Shown here piece by piece: positions 39,151 to 51,978 of a stretch of DNA of 64,000 bases (its first letter is position 1; every line of letters starts with the position of its first letter). Source of the DNA: Dirofilaria immitis (lineage: Eukaryota > Nematoda > Chromadorea > Rhabditida > Onchocercidae); contig JAKNDB010000103.1 of assembly GCA_024305405.1 (NCBI GenBank), positions 1,736,001 to 1,800,000 on the forward strand. Reading direction: 5' to 3'. The position numbers and the translations under genes are program-made. A model generated the notes under the pieces. It did not search any database. It was not told where the DNA came from and was given only the letters and a program-made list of their open reading frames with translations.

Positions 39151-42100
39151 CAATCGAAATTCACTCTTTTCAACTTTTTGACGCTATTTCCTCTCTGATT
39201 CCCTTTGTTTTTCATGCAATGATTATTCTTTGATTTTGCTAGTATGTTTTCTTTATTTAATCTTCTAATATTATTTAATCTGTTGATGTATGCAATCAAT
39301 TACCTCTTGCAGCTTTTGCCAACATATGTTAGCAATGACGAATATTTATAAAACGAATTGCTGAAATAAAATGAAGTGAAATGAGTAATTTTCTCATGAA
39401 GTTGTCTCACTTTTTTAGATATCGATTTAAATTTTTTGTCCGATATTGCCGGCTAAATGCTAATGGAAACCAAACTAATATTGAGAATTAGTTATTCTGG
39501 CACAAACATAGAGGGGTTTGTTCTCCAAATTTTGCATCAATAGTTTAAATTGAAGTTTTTATTTAAATTTCATTATCAAGTGATTTCGTAACTGAATGAT
39601 GAAAATAATATCTAATATTCTAAGAAAAAGAATGCAATGGGTGATAGCGTAGATAATAGAGTTTATTTTGTGGACTGATCAATACTTTACCGAATGAATG
39701 ATGAGTATTGTTCGTTTTAATTTGTAATCAAAATCTCCGTAACTGAAATCCATATTGCTTCACATTAAGACTTAAAATATAGAAAGATGAGTTTATTAGA
39801 ATTTAATTGATTAGGATGCGACATATGAAATGGATACCCAAATGAATTTTATCAGGAAATTTAATATTGGAGCTTTTCATCAAACTGGAATAATGGGATT
39901 TCAGCCAAATGAGATAGCCCGAATTTTCAGGATAAAACGGATTGGTCATTGCTATTGCTAGTGATGATCAATTTATTCAAGAAAAAACTGATAATCAAAT
40001 ACTTAACACAATCGAATCACTCAGAAAGGATATGAATAGCACCAATTTGTTTTATTGCTCAATTGAACAAAATATTTTGCTAATTACCAATTTCTATGAA
40101 AAGTTCCTGGTGATAGTATTATTTATGTTCGCACGAGTTTTGCATAATAAAATTAGATTTTATAAAAATTAAATTTCCAATAAAATTTTGACTGCTGATA
40201 GTTGTTCTAATTTTATATTCGAGATAAACAATCAGTTAAGTGAAGATTAGAAATATAAAACATCATATATAGTGGTACAATAAATATTTTGCTTCCATAT
40301 TCATGATCGCTATCACTTTGATATAGCTGCATAATTAAAAATTTCATAAATTGTATCGCTCATCGTCGTTCATTCTTTGTTTGAATTTTATAAAATGTTT
40401 TAAAATAAATATCAGATATTGTAAATATTAAATACTTAATTCATTTGTTTTAAAAATTTTCATCTAACATTTCAAATATCGATCAGAAGAATATCGATAA
40501 CGTCAGAGTATTCATTAAATTATTTTTATTTTTATACTTTTATCCATTTGTTTGTTTTGTCATGCATTATTTTTTGTGTATAATTTTCACGCAAAATTTG
40601 CTTTTCTCTGACAAATCAAAATGAATTACATTCTTTATTAGTCGCAAAGACGTTTCGAAAAATCGAAACAATGAAGCACCAAAATTACATGTTCCATGCG
40701 AGAGAATATGTCGTAGATACGTGTCTCAGTAATGCGGATGTAAAAAGCAAAATAATATTGTAATGGTGCCCTTAGATTCTCAATAATAATGCAGTTTTTT
40801 TAAATATAAATTGAATTTTGAAAAGCTGCAGTACTAATTATTAAAAACGCTTAGACCAGCGACTAGCGGCTAGCAATGAGATACGAATGAAAAGTAAAAC
40901 TCATGGCAAGAGAAAACTTCTAAGATACGGATTAGCAATTCATTTTAAAGTTTTGTATAAATCAGAAATATGAATTATTTTGTAAAAATTAGTCTTTCTA
41001 CATTTATAGTATTTGATAATGATTTGACGAGAAAGTCAACTACTAATAAGGAAATGATTTTTTAATAAGAAACGATAATTGAAATGAAAAATTATACCTT
41101 CTTTTCATTTTAAGCATGATCAAAGAAAGATCATTGTTGCCAGATATCACTGATGACACAATTAGATATTATTTCAAGCTTGCATTTTCCAGAATTTTTT
41201 CCAAAACTTCGTTGAAAATTGAAAACTAGATAATTACTGAGTAATTAGCCAATCAATCATTTAACTGGCAGCTAGCAACATAAGAAATAAACCAAAAAAA
41301 AAAATTATTTATTAAAAACTAAATCATTGATTGAGTGAATAAAAATTAAATGATTTTTCTTTGAGAACGACAATTCATATGATTACTTTGAATGCAACTT
41401 TACATAATATTTCGATTTTCCTTTGTATATGAAGCATGAAAACAAATGAAATATAATAATGGAAATAAACTATTTCGAATTTGAAATGAGACTGCAACAT
41501 ACTGAAAAAGAAAATGATAGTTTTAATATCTACTATCATGTTATACTTTTATTCATTTTTACAGAATATATTTTTTCAAGTTGTCATTCTGGTGACCACT
41601 GTAAGTTCATTTCAAAAGGCTCATATTTAAATTGATTAAACCGATAACTGTTTGATGTTAGCCACAAAAAAAAGGCGTAACCTTTGCTTTATTATAATTT
41701 TAATTACTGTTATCTGTCGCAGTTAACTTCTTTCATTCTTCCAACCGATATCATTTGATATTTTATTATATAGCAATCCAATTCATAATTTTCCCAATAC
41801 TTTTTGTATTTTTAATTTTTTTAATGAAGTATCAACCGTAAGTGATTATAAATGTAAAACAATTTCGATGCAGGAAATTATTTATGAATTTGTATTAAGT
41901 GAGAGAGACTTTCATCGAAATTTTTAATCGAAAAGATAATTCTATCGATAGCGAACATTTTGTTTTTTAAAATATTTTGAAACATCTATTCATTTGTAAA
42001 AAAAAAACATATATATATGAAATGACTGTAATTAGGAATTTATATATTTCAGGTGTTGAACCATTAAATTTCAATTTAAAAGCCTGAAGACAATAAGCGG

Positions 42101-45100
42101 AAAAGTGTTAGTATCACTGATGAAGTAATCAAAATTTGCGTATTATTTTTTAGCATGTTGTGTCTCTATTCAATTATTAAGTCATGAAGGCTTTTGTAAT
42201 GAAATTTACCTTACGAATGCAAGCAGATATTGGAATATTTCTTAATTCAATTTTAGTTCGAATCAGGTTTGAATCAGTTGCAACAATTTTCAATAAATGT
42301 TGTCGTATAAAAGCTATATTGTTTCGAATTCATTTGATTACACATGGAGATATTAGAAAACGGCAAATAAATTTTCAGTAACACATGCATGTTAGAATAT
42401 CAAAAATCTCATATTAATTTATGGTTTGAATTTACAAAAATGTAGTTTTACTTCTTCTTGGAAATTGCTGTAATTAAAATGCCGTTTCACTTTTTCATTG
42501 TAGAAAATAAAATAGATTTGAATAGCGCATTCTTATCATATTCAAGAATGATTATGCTTCATTTGTTATATTCATTTGACTGATATTATGGCTGTATGTC
42601 AAATATGATGATACATCGAGTATTGAATTATAGTTTAAAGAATGAGAAAAATGGGATGCAATCAGAAGTAATTGTAATTTATATTTTTGATAATTATTTC
42701 GGGAATGATTTAAATTTTATCCGCTTATTTCATTGCTGAGATGACCTTCGGTTTCTGAACTCCTGAAACATATTCTATAACATAATCTGTTATATCCCCG
42801 CATCGCCTTATCATGCCTTTAGATTGAATGTCACCAAATGATATCACCTTGAAAATTCATATAAAATTCTTGCCATTTATATAAAAAAAGACAAATTTGT
42901 GATTTGCATAAAAAATTTGATGATTAAAAATTTCCTATAGTTTAATGGAGGCATTGTCCTAAGATTTATAATAAAAATGAAGGATGAAATGTAAGAATGG
43001 AAATTACAAGTGAATTTATTAAATTCGTAAAAATAACTCCGGGATTTATTTGATCATTGCTAATTCATTTTGATTGCATATAAAAATTCAGAAATCAAAA
43101 TGAGCAAGTAAATTTTCAGAAAAATATTAAAGAAAGCATTAAAAAAATTTATACCCCAATTTAATGCTTAATTTTTAGAAAAACGTAAATCAAGTAAAAA
43201 GTCGCAAATATAAATAAAAGTGCAGTGAAATAAAAGAGGTAATCATTTTTAATCTGCAATTGAAAAACCCATAATTATAAATTATTTTAAAATAGTATTT
43301 TATTATAGGAAGTAAAAAAATAATTTTTAATTTCTTTTAATTGTGATTTTAATAGAAGAATTTTTGGAATATAGCAAATTACGATGATTCTAAAAAAGGA
43401 GTAGAAGTATGATGTACAGTATAAAATTAATAATTAAAAGACTTTAATTGTAATTAATTATTGAATTTGCTGACATAAAAAAATTCAGCATGCCAATAAT
43501 TCTGTTTTATAATTTTGACAATGATTTACCATTCTTGGCCGACAAATAATACTTAGGAATAACCGATATTTTTTTCCAATTATCCGAATTTTTTTATGGT
43601 TGGGCTTTTTATACCTTACAATGTGATTATATTTTTGTATTGTAAGTCTAGTAAAGTAATTTGAATTTATTTGAATTCTTTTAAATTATGATTTGTTTAA
43701 ATCCAACTTGTAATTTGTCAAAAAATCCTAGTCAAATGCATTGCATGCATCTTTTGAAACAATACACTTTGCTTGATTAACTATATTATTCAAAATTATT
43801 CTTATTTTATCGATTAGATCAATAATTTATCTAAAAATTTAGCATGCACAAACTGCGGACAATAGAAAAAAGAATGATTTTTTTGACAAATTCTTTCTTA
43901 ATTTATCTATTATCAGATGAATACTGCACACTATATTTACAAAATTTCTAATCTTAACGCTAAAAATTAATTTTTGATTGAATCAATCTAGATTATTATC
44001 ATTCTTTATCATTTATTGATCATTCGTATATAGTAGCATAATTTTTTTTTGAAACAAATATTAATTATTCGTTAAAAATTTTAAACTAATGAAAATGGAA
44101 TAATTGATGATATCAGAGAAAAGAAAAAGGGATGAGAGAAAAATTCTCTAACGGATATTAAAGATTAGCAAAATGGGAAAGAGGGACATATGATTACTTT
44201 TACTCCGAACTTTTCATTTCAAATCATTTATTTGGCATGACAGACATAGCAACTACAACTATTATCCTTTTCCTCTTTCTTCTTCTCCTAATTCCTACTT
44301 TTTTAAATATTCAATATCTTTAGATAGATAAATAATTATTGAATGTAAAAGAGATGTTATACTACTTATTGTTTATTAATAGTTAGCGCGACGCTTTTAT
44401 AATTAATTATTTTATCCTTTATTTTTTTGTGTAACAAACAAGTTGATTTCAAAAAATATTCTGATAAGAAAAATGTTCTGATTTGTTCATTATATCTTTT
44501 GGAAGTTATTTACATTTATTTAAGTTTATCATTTTTTCATCAATTTCAATTTCTTTCTCATTCGTTAATATTTAGAAAATATTGTTAAAATTTTTAATAA
44601 TTTAACGCATATATAAGAAAAATTTTTTTTGACATGTATTCAATTTTAATTTTTTAATTTGCCAAAGCTTTATTATTTATCTTTGTTAAAATGAAAAAAG
44701 AAAACAAAGAAAAAATAAAATATTATTAAAATGGAAAAAATAAAATTGTTGTTTAATAAACTTTTTATATATTTTAATAATAAAATAATATGATCTAAGT
44801 ATAATCTATTTAATTGCTATCTTTATACACTAAATACACCATTTGTCATATGCGAATATTGTAAGTGGAAATATGAAGTATGAAAAAAAAAAATGGTTTA
44901 TATTTATTTCGATAACTATAATAAAATATTTAAAGCATAATTTCGTAATCAAAATAAAAAAGGAGCGAAAAATGACATCATCATTATTTGATATACGATA
45001 TACATATATATATATCACATGTTTTATCCAGTATATGATAATTAAAATTCTTTAAGAAAATTATTAATTGTATTTGGCATATACAATGACATCATAATTT

Positions 45101-45866
45101 CATTTCACATCTTGAATATCTTATAATTAAATATCATTTATTCATCGTTTATTATGTAAAATTGTTTTTGCTATTTTGAATCGTTTCTCTTTTTGTTTTA
45201 TATAATATAGTTAAACATTTTAGACTTCATTTCTGGTATTTGTATATATGATTTCCAATATTCACATATCTTTTTTTATACATTTTGTTATATTCAGATA
45301 TGTGATCTTCAATATCCTATGTCTGTCATATCTACAGCTTGAATATATATATTTCAAGATATATAATTTATAACATTCATATATTTATAGGTATAATTTA
45401 ATATTCATATTTTAGCGATGATTTTAGATATTCATATATTTATCTATTCATATAAATTGTTTTTTGTTTATTTATTTCTTTATTGATTTATCGAATTTTT
45501 TTTATATTAAAATTGATTAATTTTATTCATTTATTTTTAACTTATTTATTAATTTCATCATTTATTAATATTTTAAAGACAAATTCTTTCGCCTATCAAA
45601 TTATTCGATGATTATTAACTTTTTACTTTTTTTTCTCATTATTAGCTTTAAAAATTCTTATACTTGTTTAGAGCTTAAATCTCACTACTAATTAATCGTT
45701 TATTTTAAAAGCTATTCAATTAAAATACAATTGTATGGAATTTTCCTATTAAATTTTAAAATATTTTGAGATTTTGATAAAGGGACGAAAGCGAGAAAGA
45801 AAAAAAAACAAATATCAGAAGATCAGATTTACTTATTGATAAATATTTTAATGGGTTAATTGATAG

Positions 45867-46010
45867 ATGGCAAGACCGACACGTTTACCTGAATTATATT
45901 CTGAAAAAACGATTAATCCATCGCTCGTTGAAATGGATAATCTAATTGGTTATCAATAACCCAATACGCCGTATAGGAGTAATCAATTACAAATTACAGA
46001 TTTAGTTTAT
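45867..46010 (+). other. Probable 5' exon of the NIM1 kinase gene, interrupted by in-frame TAA
   Basis: From ATG at 45867 a 48-codon frame runs to a consensus GTAAGTTT donor at 46011, with one in-frame stop TAA at 45957-45959. The residues before the stop (MARPTRLPELYSEKT...) and after it (PNTPYRSNQLQITDLVY) both look like ordinary protein. The exon ends in phase 0. The next exon (acceptor TTTTTAG before 47029) is open in phase 0 upstream of its ATG, reading NRISK then MKKTS, so the two join in frame apart from the stop. Either the stop is an error or variant, or this is an untranslated leader holding a 30-codon upstream ORF and translation of the kinase starts at 47047. Confidence 0.55.
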
Positions 46011-47046
46011 GTAAGTTTACTTAGCAATATCTTATTCATATTATAATTAACATAAAGTATTCAATATAAGATGTACACTGAGCAATAATATATTATTGAT
46101 TATTTTAGATATTCTTTAGTAAGCGAAAAAAAAAACCTCTTAAAGCAAACGAATAAAATAATTCTGATACATTTAAAATAAAGATTAAACATTTGATAAA
46201 TTAATATTTATGACTTAAAATTTATATTCATTCGAATTTTCTCCTCAATTTTGCTTTTTTTTTTATTCTAATGAATCAGTTTGCACCCTTTCATTTTTGT
46301 TTTATTTTTTTTATTTATTTGACTAAATTTTTTTTTAGTAATAAATTATTATTTATATATGCTTTATTTAATAAATATAACAAATTTAGGCTTTATTGAT
46401 TTAAAAAATATAATTTCGTTAAAGTTTTATAAATATCAAAAGAAAGATAAATTGAAATTCAAAATAATTTTCTAAAATTGGTATTTATCAAAAACTGAAT
46501 AATTATTCAAATTGATATACATTTGGTATAGTTGTTGTGAAACAGTCAATCAATTTGTTTTTCTACTTCATAAGGACAGATCTTTCATCATTTTTAAAAT
46601 TTTATTATTGAATTTATCATTTTCCGTTTAACAAATATTTCTAAACGTTTTAGTGAATTCATGCGAAAATATAAAAAATTACCATGTTCGGGAAATATAA
46701 AAAAACAAGCAAAAAAAAAATAAATAATACAAATATAAAGAAATTATTTTTAACAATAATATTTTATTATTTTTGTTCCTTAATGCGTAATTAAAATTAT
46801 AAAAATATAAGTTTATAGTTGAAATATTATTATTTATTAAGGAATTCATATCTTTTCAATTATATGATGATTTAAATTAATATTAGATATAATTTTTATG
46901 GATGCAATATTATAAAACATCTTTTCATTAAAATGAGAATTAGTTAACTTATTTAAACATTATGGTTTACTTAGTCTTCGATCTAATTAATAATTTACAT
47001 AATTTTGATTAGAATAATGATTAATTTTTAGAATCGAATAAGCAAA

Positions 47047-50000
47047 ATGAAAAAAACATCAACAATATGTCAATGTTCAGATATTCAACCCTCGTTATTA
47101 ACTCTTCCACAGCGTTTAACAGCGAAAAAACCATATGAATCAATGCTTGATAGCCTTGCTAATGATCCAACGATACAAAAAGTATAGATTTAAAAAATTT
47201 CTGAAACATAGAAATAAAAAAAAGTTTCTAACAAAATTGATAAATCAATGCTCTAATAATTAATACTTAGCGCAATAGTATTTTTAATTCAAATTTAATT
47301 TATATGAAAGAAATTTCTTTTTGAAATTATTATATCAAAAATTTTTGTTGAAAAAATTATCCAAAAATTTGTACTAATTTAGGAAATATCACTTGGTATG
47401 CGAATAGGTTTTTATAATATTTGTGAAGAAATTGGTACAGGAAGTTTTCAAAAGTTAATCTTGGTATACATTGTTTAACAAATGGTTTGTATTTTTAATT
47501 TTTAAAAACATTTGAAAAGAAAATTTTATAAAAACCAACTGAACGTTGTAACAACAAATATAAAAAAAAATTTGTAATAAATTATAATTATAGAACAATA
47601 GTAGGACTAATAAAACAGAAATGCTAAAATATTTTTGAATGATAATGACTAATACAGAACAATAATTTTGATGATAATGATAATTATTATAAAAGTTATC
47701 ACAATTCATCATTGTAAATGAAGTCATATAAATAATATCATTTGTAATTTCAGACAAAGTTGCGATAAAAATTATGGATAAACATAAGATGAATGAAAAG
47801 ACACAAAACTTATTAATACAAGAGATAAAAGCAATGGAACAGCTTCATCATCCAAATATTATCCGTCTTTTTGAAGTAAATTTCAGAAATTTCATTTAGA
47901 AAAAAACAAAACTAAACAAATCTGTACATATACGTATTAATGGCTTTCAATTTTCCCCATAATTAATTAAGCATATTGATTTATTTGATTTGTTCAGTTC
48001 AAAACATTACAATTAGATTAATTACCACTTCAGATCTATAAAATGAATCCTTAAAAAAAGAATCCACTCATTTAGGAAATCTTAGAAACAAATGATGATA
48101 TGATAGTATGATTAATTTAATCACTAATCTTTTAATACAGATTATATACTTTTGATAATTCGAACAAATTCATCATATGGCAAATAAAACAAAGTAATGA
48201 GAAATGAATAAATTAAATTTAGTTTAAATATTTAAACTAAATTTAAATCACTGAATTTTATTAGTGCGTGAAAACAACTTCTCGAATATATCTAATAATG
48301 GAATATGCTGGTTATGGAGAACTTTACACTCATATAAATAATAAAGGGAAACTTGCAGAGGATGACTGCAAGGAAATATTTGCTCAAATTGTTTCAGCTA
48401 TTTCATATATGGTTTGTTTTATAGAGATAAAAATCATAATTTATTATGATAAAAAAATTTTTATAAAATTAAAAGTTATGAAAATGATATTAACATCAAT
48501 TTATTAATTTGATTTTCTTTTATTTCTTTTAATAATTACTTTAACATTGAAAATTTACCTTTGAAAGCAATAAAATAAAAAAAATTTCACAAAATTTTTA
48601 TAGCATTCCAAAAATATCATTCATCGTGATATAAAAGCAGAAAATGTGGTCCTATCAAGGCCAGATTGGATTAAATTAGCTGATTTTGGCTTTGCATGCC
48701 AAGTGAATCCAGATGATAAATTAACAACATTTTGTGGTTCACCAACATATGCTGCACCTGAACTTTTTAAAAATGGCGAATATTGTGGTTTGTTTGTTTC
48801 AATATAATAAAAAAAATTATTGTTTTTATTTCATATTTTTTTATTATATTTTTTTGAAAAATCAATAAAAATTGTCTTGTCTATGATTTACAAATTGTAT
48901 GATAATTTTTTATTTTTATTTTTTATTTTTTGAAAAGAATAACATTTATATTTAAACAAAAAGTTATTTATTTCTGTCATTCCTTGAAATACTTCTTCAT
49001 TTCAATCGATTAATATTTAAATTTAAGAGAAACCAATAAATGATACAATTATTTTGATGATTATATCGTATAGTAGAAAATATCTGAAAATATCTTATTT
49101 TAAAAGTAAAAAACTATTAAAAACTATAACTAGTATAATTTGATTATTACATAAACAATAATTATTTTATTATTTTAAATATGTTAATGAAATATTCAAA
49201 AGTACTGATAAGCTAGTCGTTGATAGATTAATTAGATTAAGCATTATTTCTTGCTATACATATTATAGGTTTCTCATAACCTACTCAGTTATAATTAAGT
49301 CTTTATCAACAATCAACTGTTCCATTTTTGTTGAAACGAAATATAATATACTAAATAATGTTTCTCGACGTAATAATATTAGGTGTAAATTGATAAACGA
49401 AACAGCTCATGATGATAATATGTAAAAAAGTATTATTGTTAACTTGAATTTAAAAATATACTAAAAACGAATCTATAAAATCATTCTTTTTAATTCTTAT
49501 TCTAATCTAACTCAATTTTCATTAATCATTTATTCTATAATATATAATATTATTTCTATTTTCATTTTCAATTATGATTACTTTATCAAAAAAAAAGATG
49601 AAAAATTTTAAGGAAAAAGTGTAGATATTTGGGCAATTGGTGTATTATTATATTTTATGCTTGTTGGCAATACACCATTTCGTGGTGAAACAATCAACAA
49701 CTTAAAACAATGTATTTTACGAGGAACTTATCCATTACCTAATTATCTAAGCACATCAGTACAACGTATAATCAGTCAAATGCTTATTATTGATCCCATG
49801 AAACGATGTACCATTCATGATGTAGAGGTATTATTTTAAATAAATTTAATTAAAACTTAAAACTTATTTTAGTTTTTTTTTTGAATGATTAAATTTAACT
49901 TGGCATTTCATTAGCTTTTTTACTTGCCAAATTTATCGTATTTGTGTTATTTATGCTATGCAATTACACTTTTTAATATATTTTTTTTTGAACATTTTTT

Positions 50001-51021
50001 TTTAAATGATTGTTATATTAAAATTGTAACATTTCTTGATGTGATAATATATATTAACGAGTTGTAAAAAATGAAAACAAAAACAAAAATTATTTTCTAT
50101 TTCTTTTTTCCGGTTTAATTCAACTATCAAATTGAAAAAATTGAAATTAAAAATAATGTCATTATCAATCAGATTTAACTATTAAAAGAATTTAAATTAA
50201 ATTGAATTTTACTATGAATAAAATGTCAAAGAATTAAATTTATGGATTTAATTCCACTTCCTGGTGATTTAATTTATTTAATGCATATTGACTTCAATTT
50301 TTCCTAAATTAATTATTATTTAAACAATTCTTTCTTTAACTTATAAAAATTGTGAATTTTTCAATCATTCATATTTTCAGAATTGTAATTTCCTGAAAGG
50401 TTGTAAATTTACTAAACCATACATACAATGTAATATGATACCGGATGAAAAAGAATTAATCGAGAATCCAATTGCGCTTAGAATACATAATACTTTGCGC
50501 TTCTATGGTATCAATGAAGCAATTCTTGAAGATGGTGCATCAAAAGGAATTGAAAATTCTGTCGCTGGAATCTACCATATTGTACTTCATCAAGCACAGC
50601 AAGATTACAATCAAAAAGAGAATCAGGTTTGCTCTTTTTTTTCATTTATTAATTCAATTCAAAAATAAATGTTATTTAAACTATACATAAACTTTGAAAG
50701 TAGTTTCTGAAGTTAAATGAAATTTGAAATGAAATTGATTGATTGCAATTAAATAATTTCACTCAAACTAAGCAATGAAAGAACTATGGGACTGATTTCT
50801 TTTTTTCAAATTATAAATTGAGCACTTTTTTCAATCAGTTCGAACTTTATTCAAATGAACGAGAAATTCTTACCAATCGCCCAATTGAAAACTAAAAATT
50901 GAACAAAATTTAAGTGGACGACCTTTGCACTATTGCAGACCGAAAAGTATCATGCAGTGATAAAAGAGGGAAATCACTACCAGCATTGATTAGTAAAAGT
51001 AAAACTTGTTCAGTCCTATAA
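47047..51021 (+). CDS. NIM1K: NIM1-family serine/threonine kinase (AMPK-related)
   Basis: NIM1 is an AMPK-related Ser/Thr kinase, by family likely activated through its T-loop. I place exons at 47047-47181, 47383-47484, 47754-47875, 48265-48411, 48604-48787, 49613-49827, 50381-50626 and 50939-51021. Signature features: LGMRIGFYNICEEIGTGSF before the kinase core; VAIKIMDK with the ATP lysine at 47768-47770; HRDIKAEN with the catalytic Asp at 48628-48630; LADFGFA (DFG at 48682-48690); TTFCGSPTYAAPELF (APE at 48754-48762); SVDIWAIGVLLYFM. Downstream, LRFYGINEAILEDG and SVAGIYHIVLHQAQ match the NIM1 tail rather than MARK or AMPK, and the last exon ends SKTCSVL, like the family's CSIL end. Two problems exist. 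Exon 2 is one base short at about 47445-47454, which breaks the frame in the glycine loop. The last exon needs one more base upstream to be in phase. ATG 47047 is used as start because the upstream exon holds a stop. All catalytic residues are intact. Confidence 0.9.
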
Positions 51022-51978
51022 AACTTCGACTTGCTCTTTTATTTCATTATTTTCGTCACAGGTGGCTTAATCATATTGGTCAATTACTTCCAACTTCATT
51101 TTTTTATGAATTTGCTCTTTGCCGAGCATGAATATTATAAGCTGTTCAAATAAATATAGAATAGCTTTCCAAATGAAATTACAAACATATGAAGTATCAG
51201 ATTTGCAAAATAGACATCACTTTCCAAAAGAAAAAAACTTGAACCGAAATCAAGTAAAAATATAACAAAACAAACAAATGTACCGGTAGCTTAGGTAACC
51301 AACGTAATAAAATTTAATAATAACTGATAGATATTAATAATAATACTACAATTTTACTGCTATAATTTTACAATTACATTACATCATTTCCATAAGGAAT
51401 ATAATCCAACAGTAGTAGGGAAAAGTAATGAACTCCAATCGATAATGAAAGATAAAAATATTGCGGTGAAAACATGAATTGATTTCATAGTACAATAATT
51501 ATAATCAATCGTTCCCAAATATAATTCATTAGTACAAATAAAGAATGAAATGCATGGATAAACTGATAAGCATATCAAACAATAACGAAAATTATAAAAA
51601 TATCAATAGACAAGTATAAACTACTAAGGCTTTCTTAAAAATTCAATTCATTCTCTAAAAAATATTTTATAATTTTTCTAAACAATTCTATGCTACAACT
51701 AAAAACTTAATAAACTCGAATAATTTAAGAGAAACAATAATCAATCTGAAACAGAATTTATTTATATAGCATAGCACCAAAACTCACAGAAAAACTTGGG
51801 TATTAGAATAGGCGACATAACATCAACAAAGCAATGAATTCAAGCAAAAACATCACCAATAAAAAACAAAATCCACTTTAGGGCAGACATTTGGAAAAGA
51901 AAAAATCCAGATATTTCTATAAATGTACATATATCTGCTTCTTGATTCTGCGTGTTGTTCATAATTCTGGTTTAATTT
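51022..51978. other. Short convergent intergenic interval
   Basis: This is the space between the 3' end of the kinase gene (plus strand) and the 3' end of the transporter gene (minus strand), so it should hold both 3' untranslated regions. It is AT-rich with several AATAAA-like strings on both strands, and I cannot pick the true polyadenylation sites. A 64-codon minus-strand open frame at 51384-51578 has no protein character beyond hydrophobic residues and is not called. Confidence 0.5.

Larger units (their letters stand above)
20799..45866. other. About 25 kb without a recognisable gene
   Basis: No exon chain with matching phases and a recognisable product could be assembled. The region contains the 5' flank of coronin, tandem arrays at about 21734-21905 and 30022-30175, an ATC-triplet run at 22622-22690, a TA run at 36972-37014 and three copies of a dispersed repeat at 36337-36840, 37850-38175 and 38985-39150. 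It also contains short GC-richer, coding-like islands (23804-24280, 26700-26912, 30420-30521, 32480-32613), listed separately or under findings. These could be exons of an unrecognised gene, decayed transposon coding sequence or chance. Confidence 0.55.

Noticed and set aside
47455..47757. 100-codon minus-strand frame, the longest single reported open frame of this area
   Set aside because: It lies over a kinase intron and its flanking exons on the other strand; composition is tyrosine/asparagine-rich as expected from AT-rich non-coding DNA.
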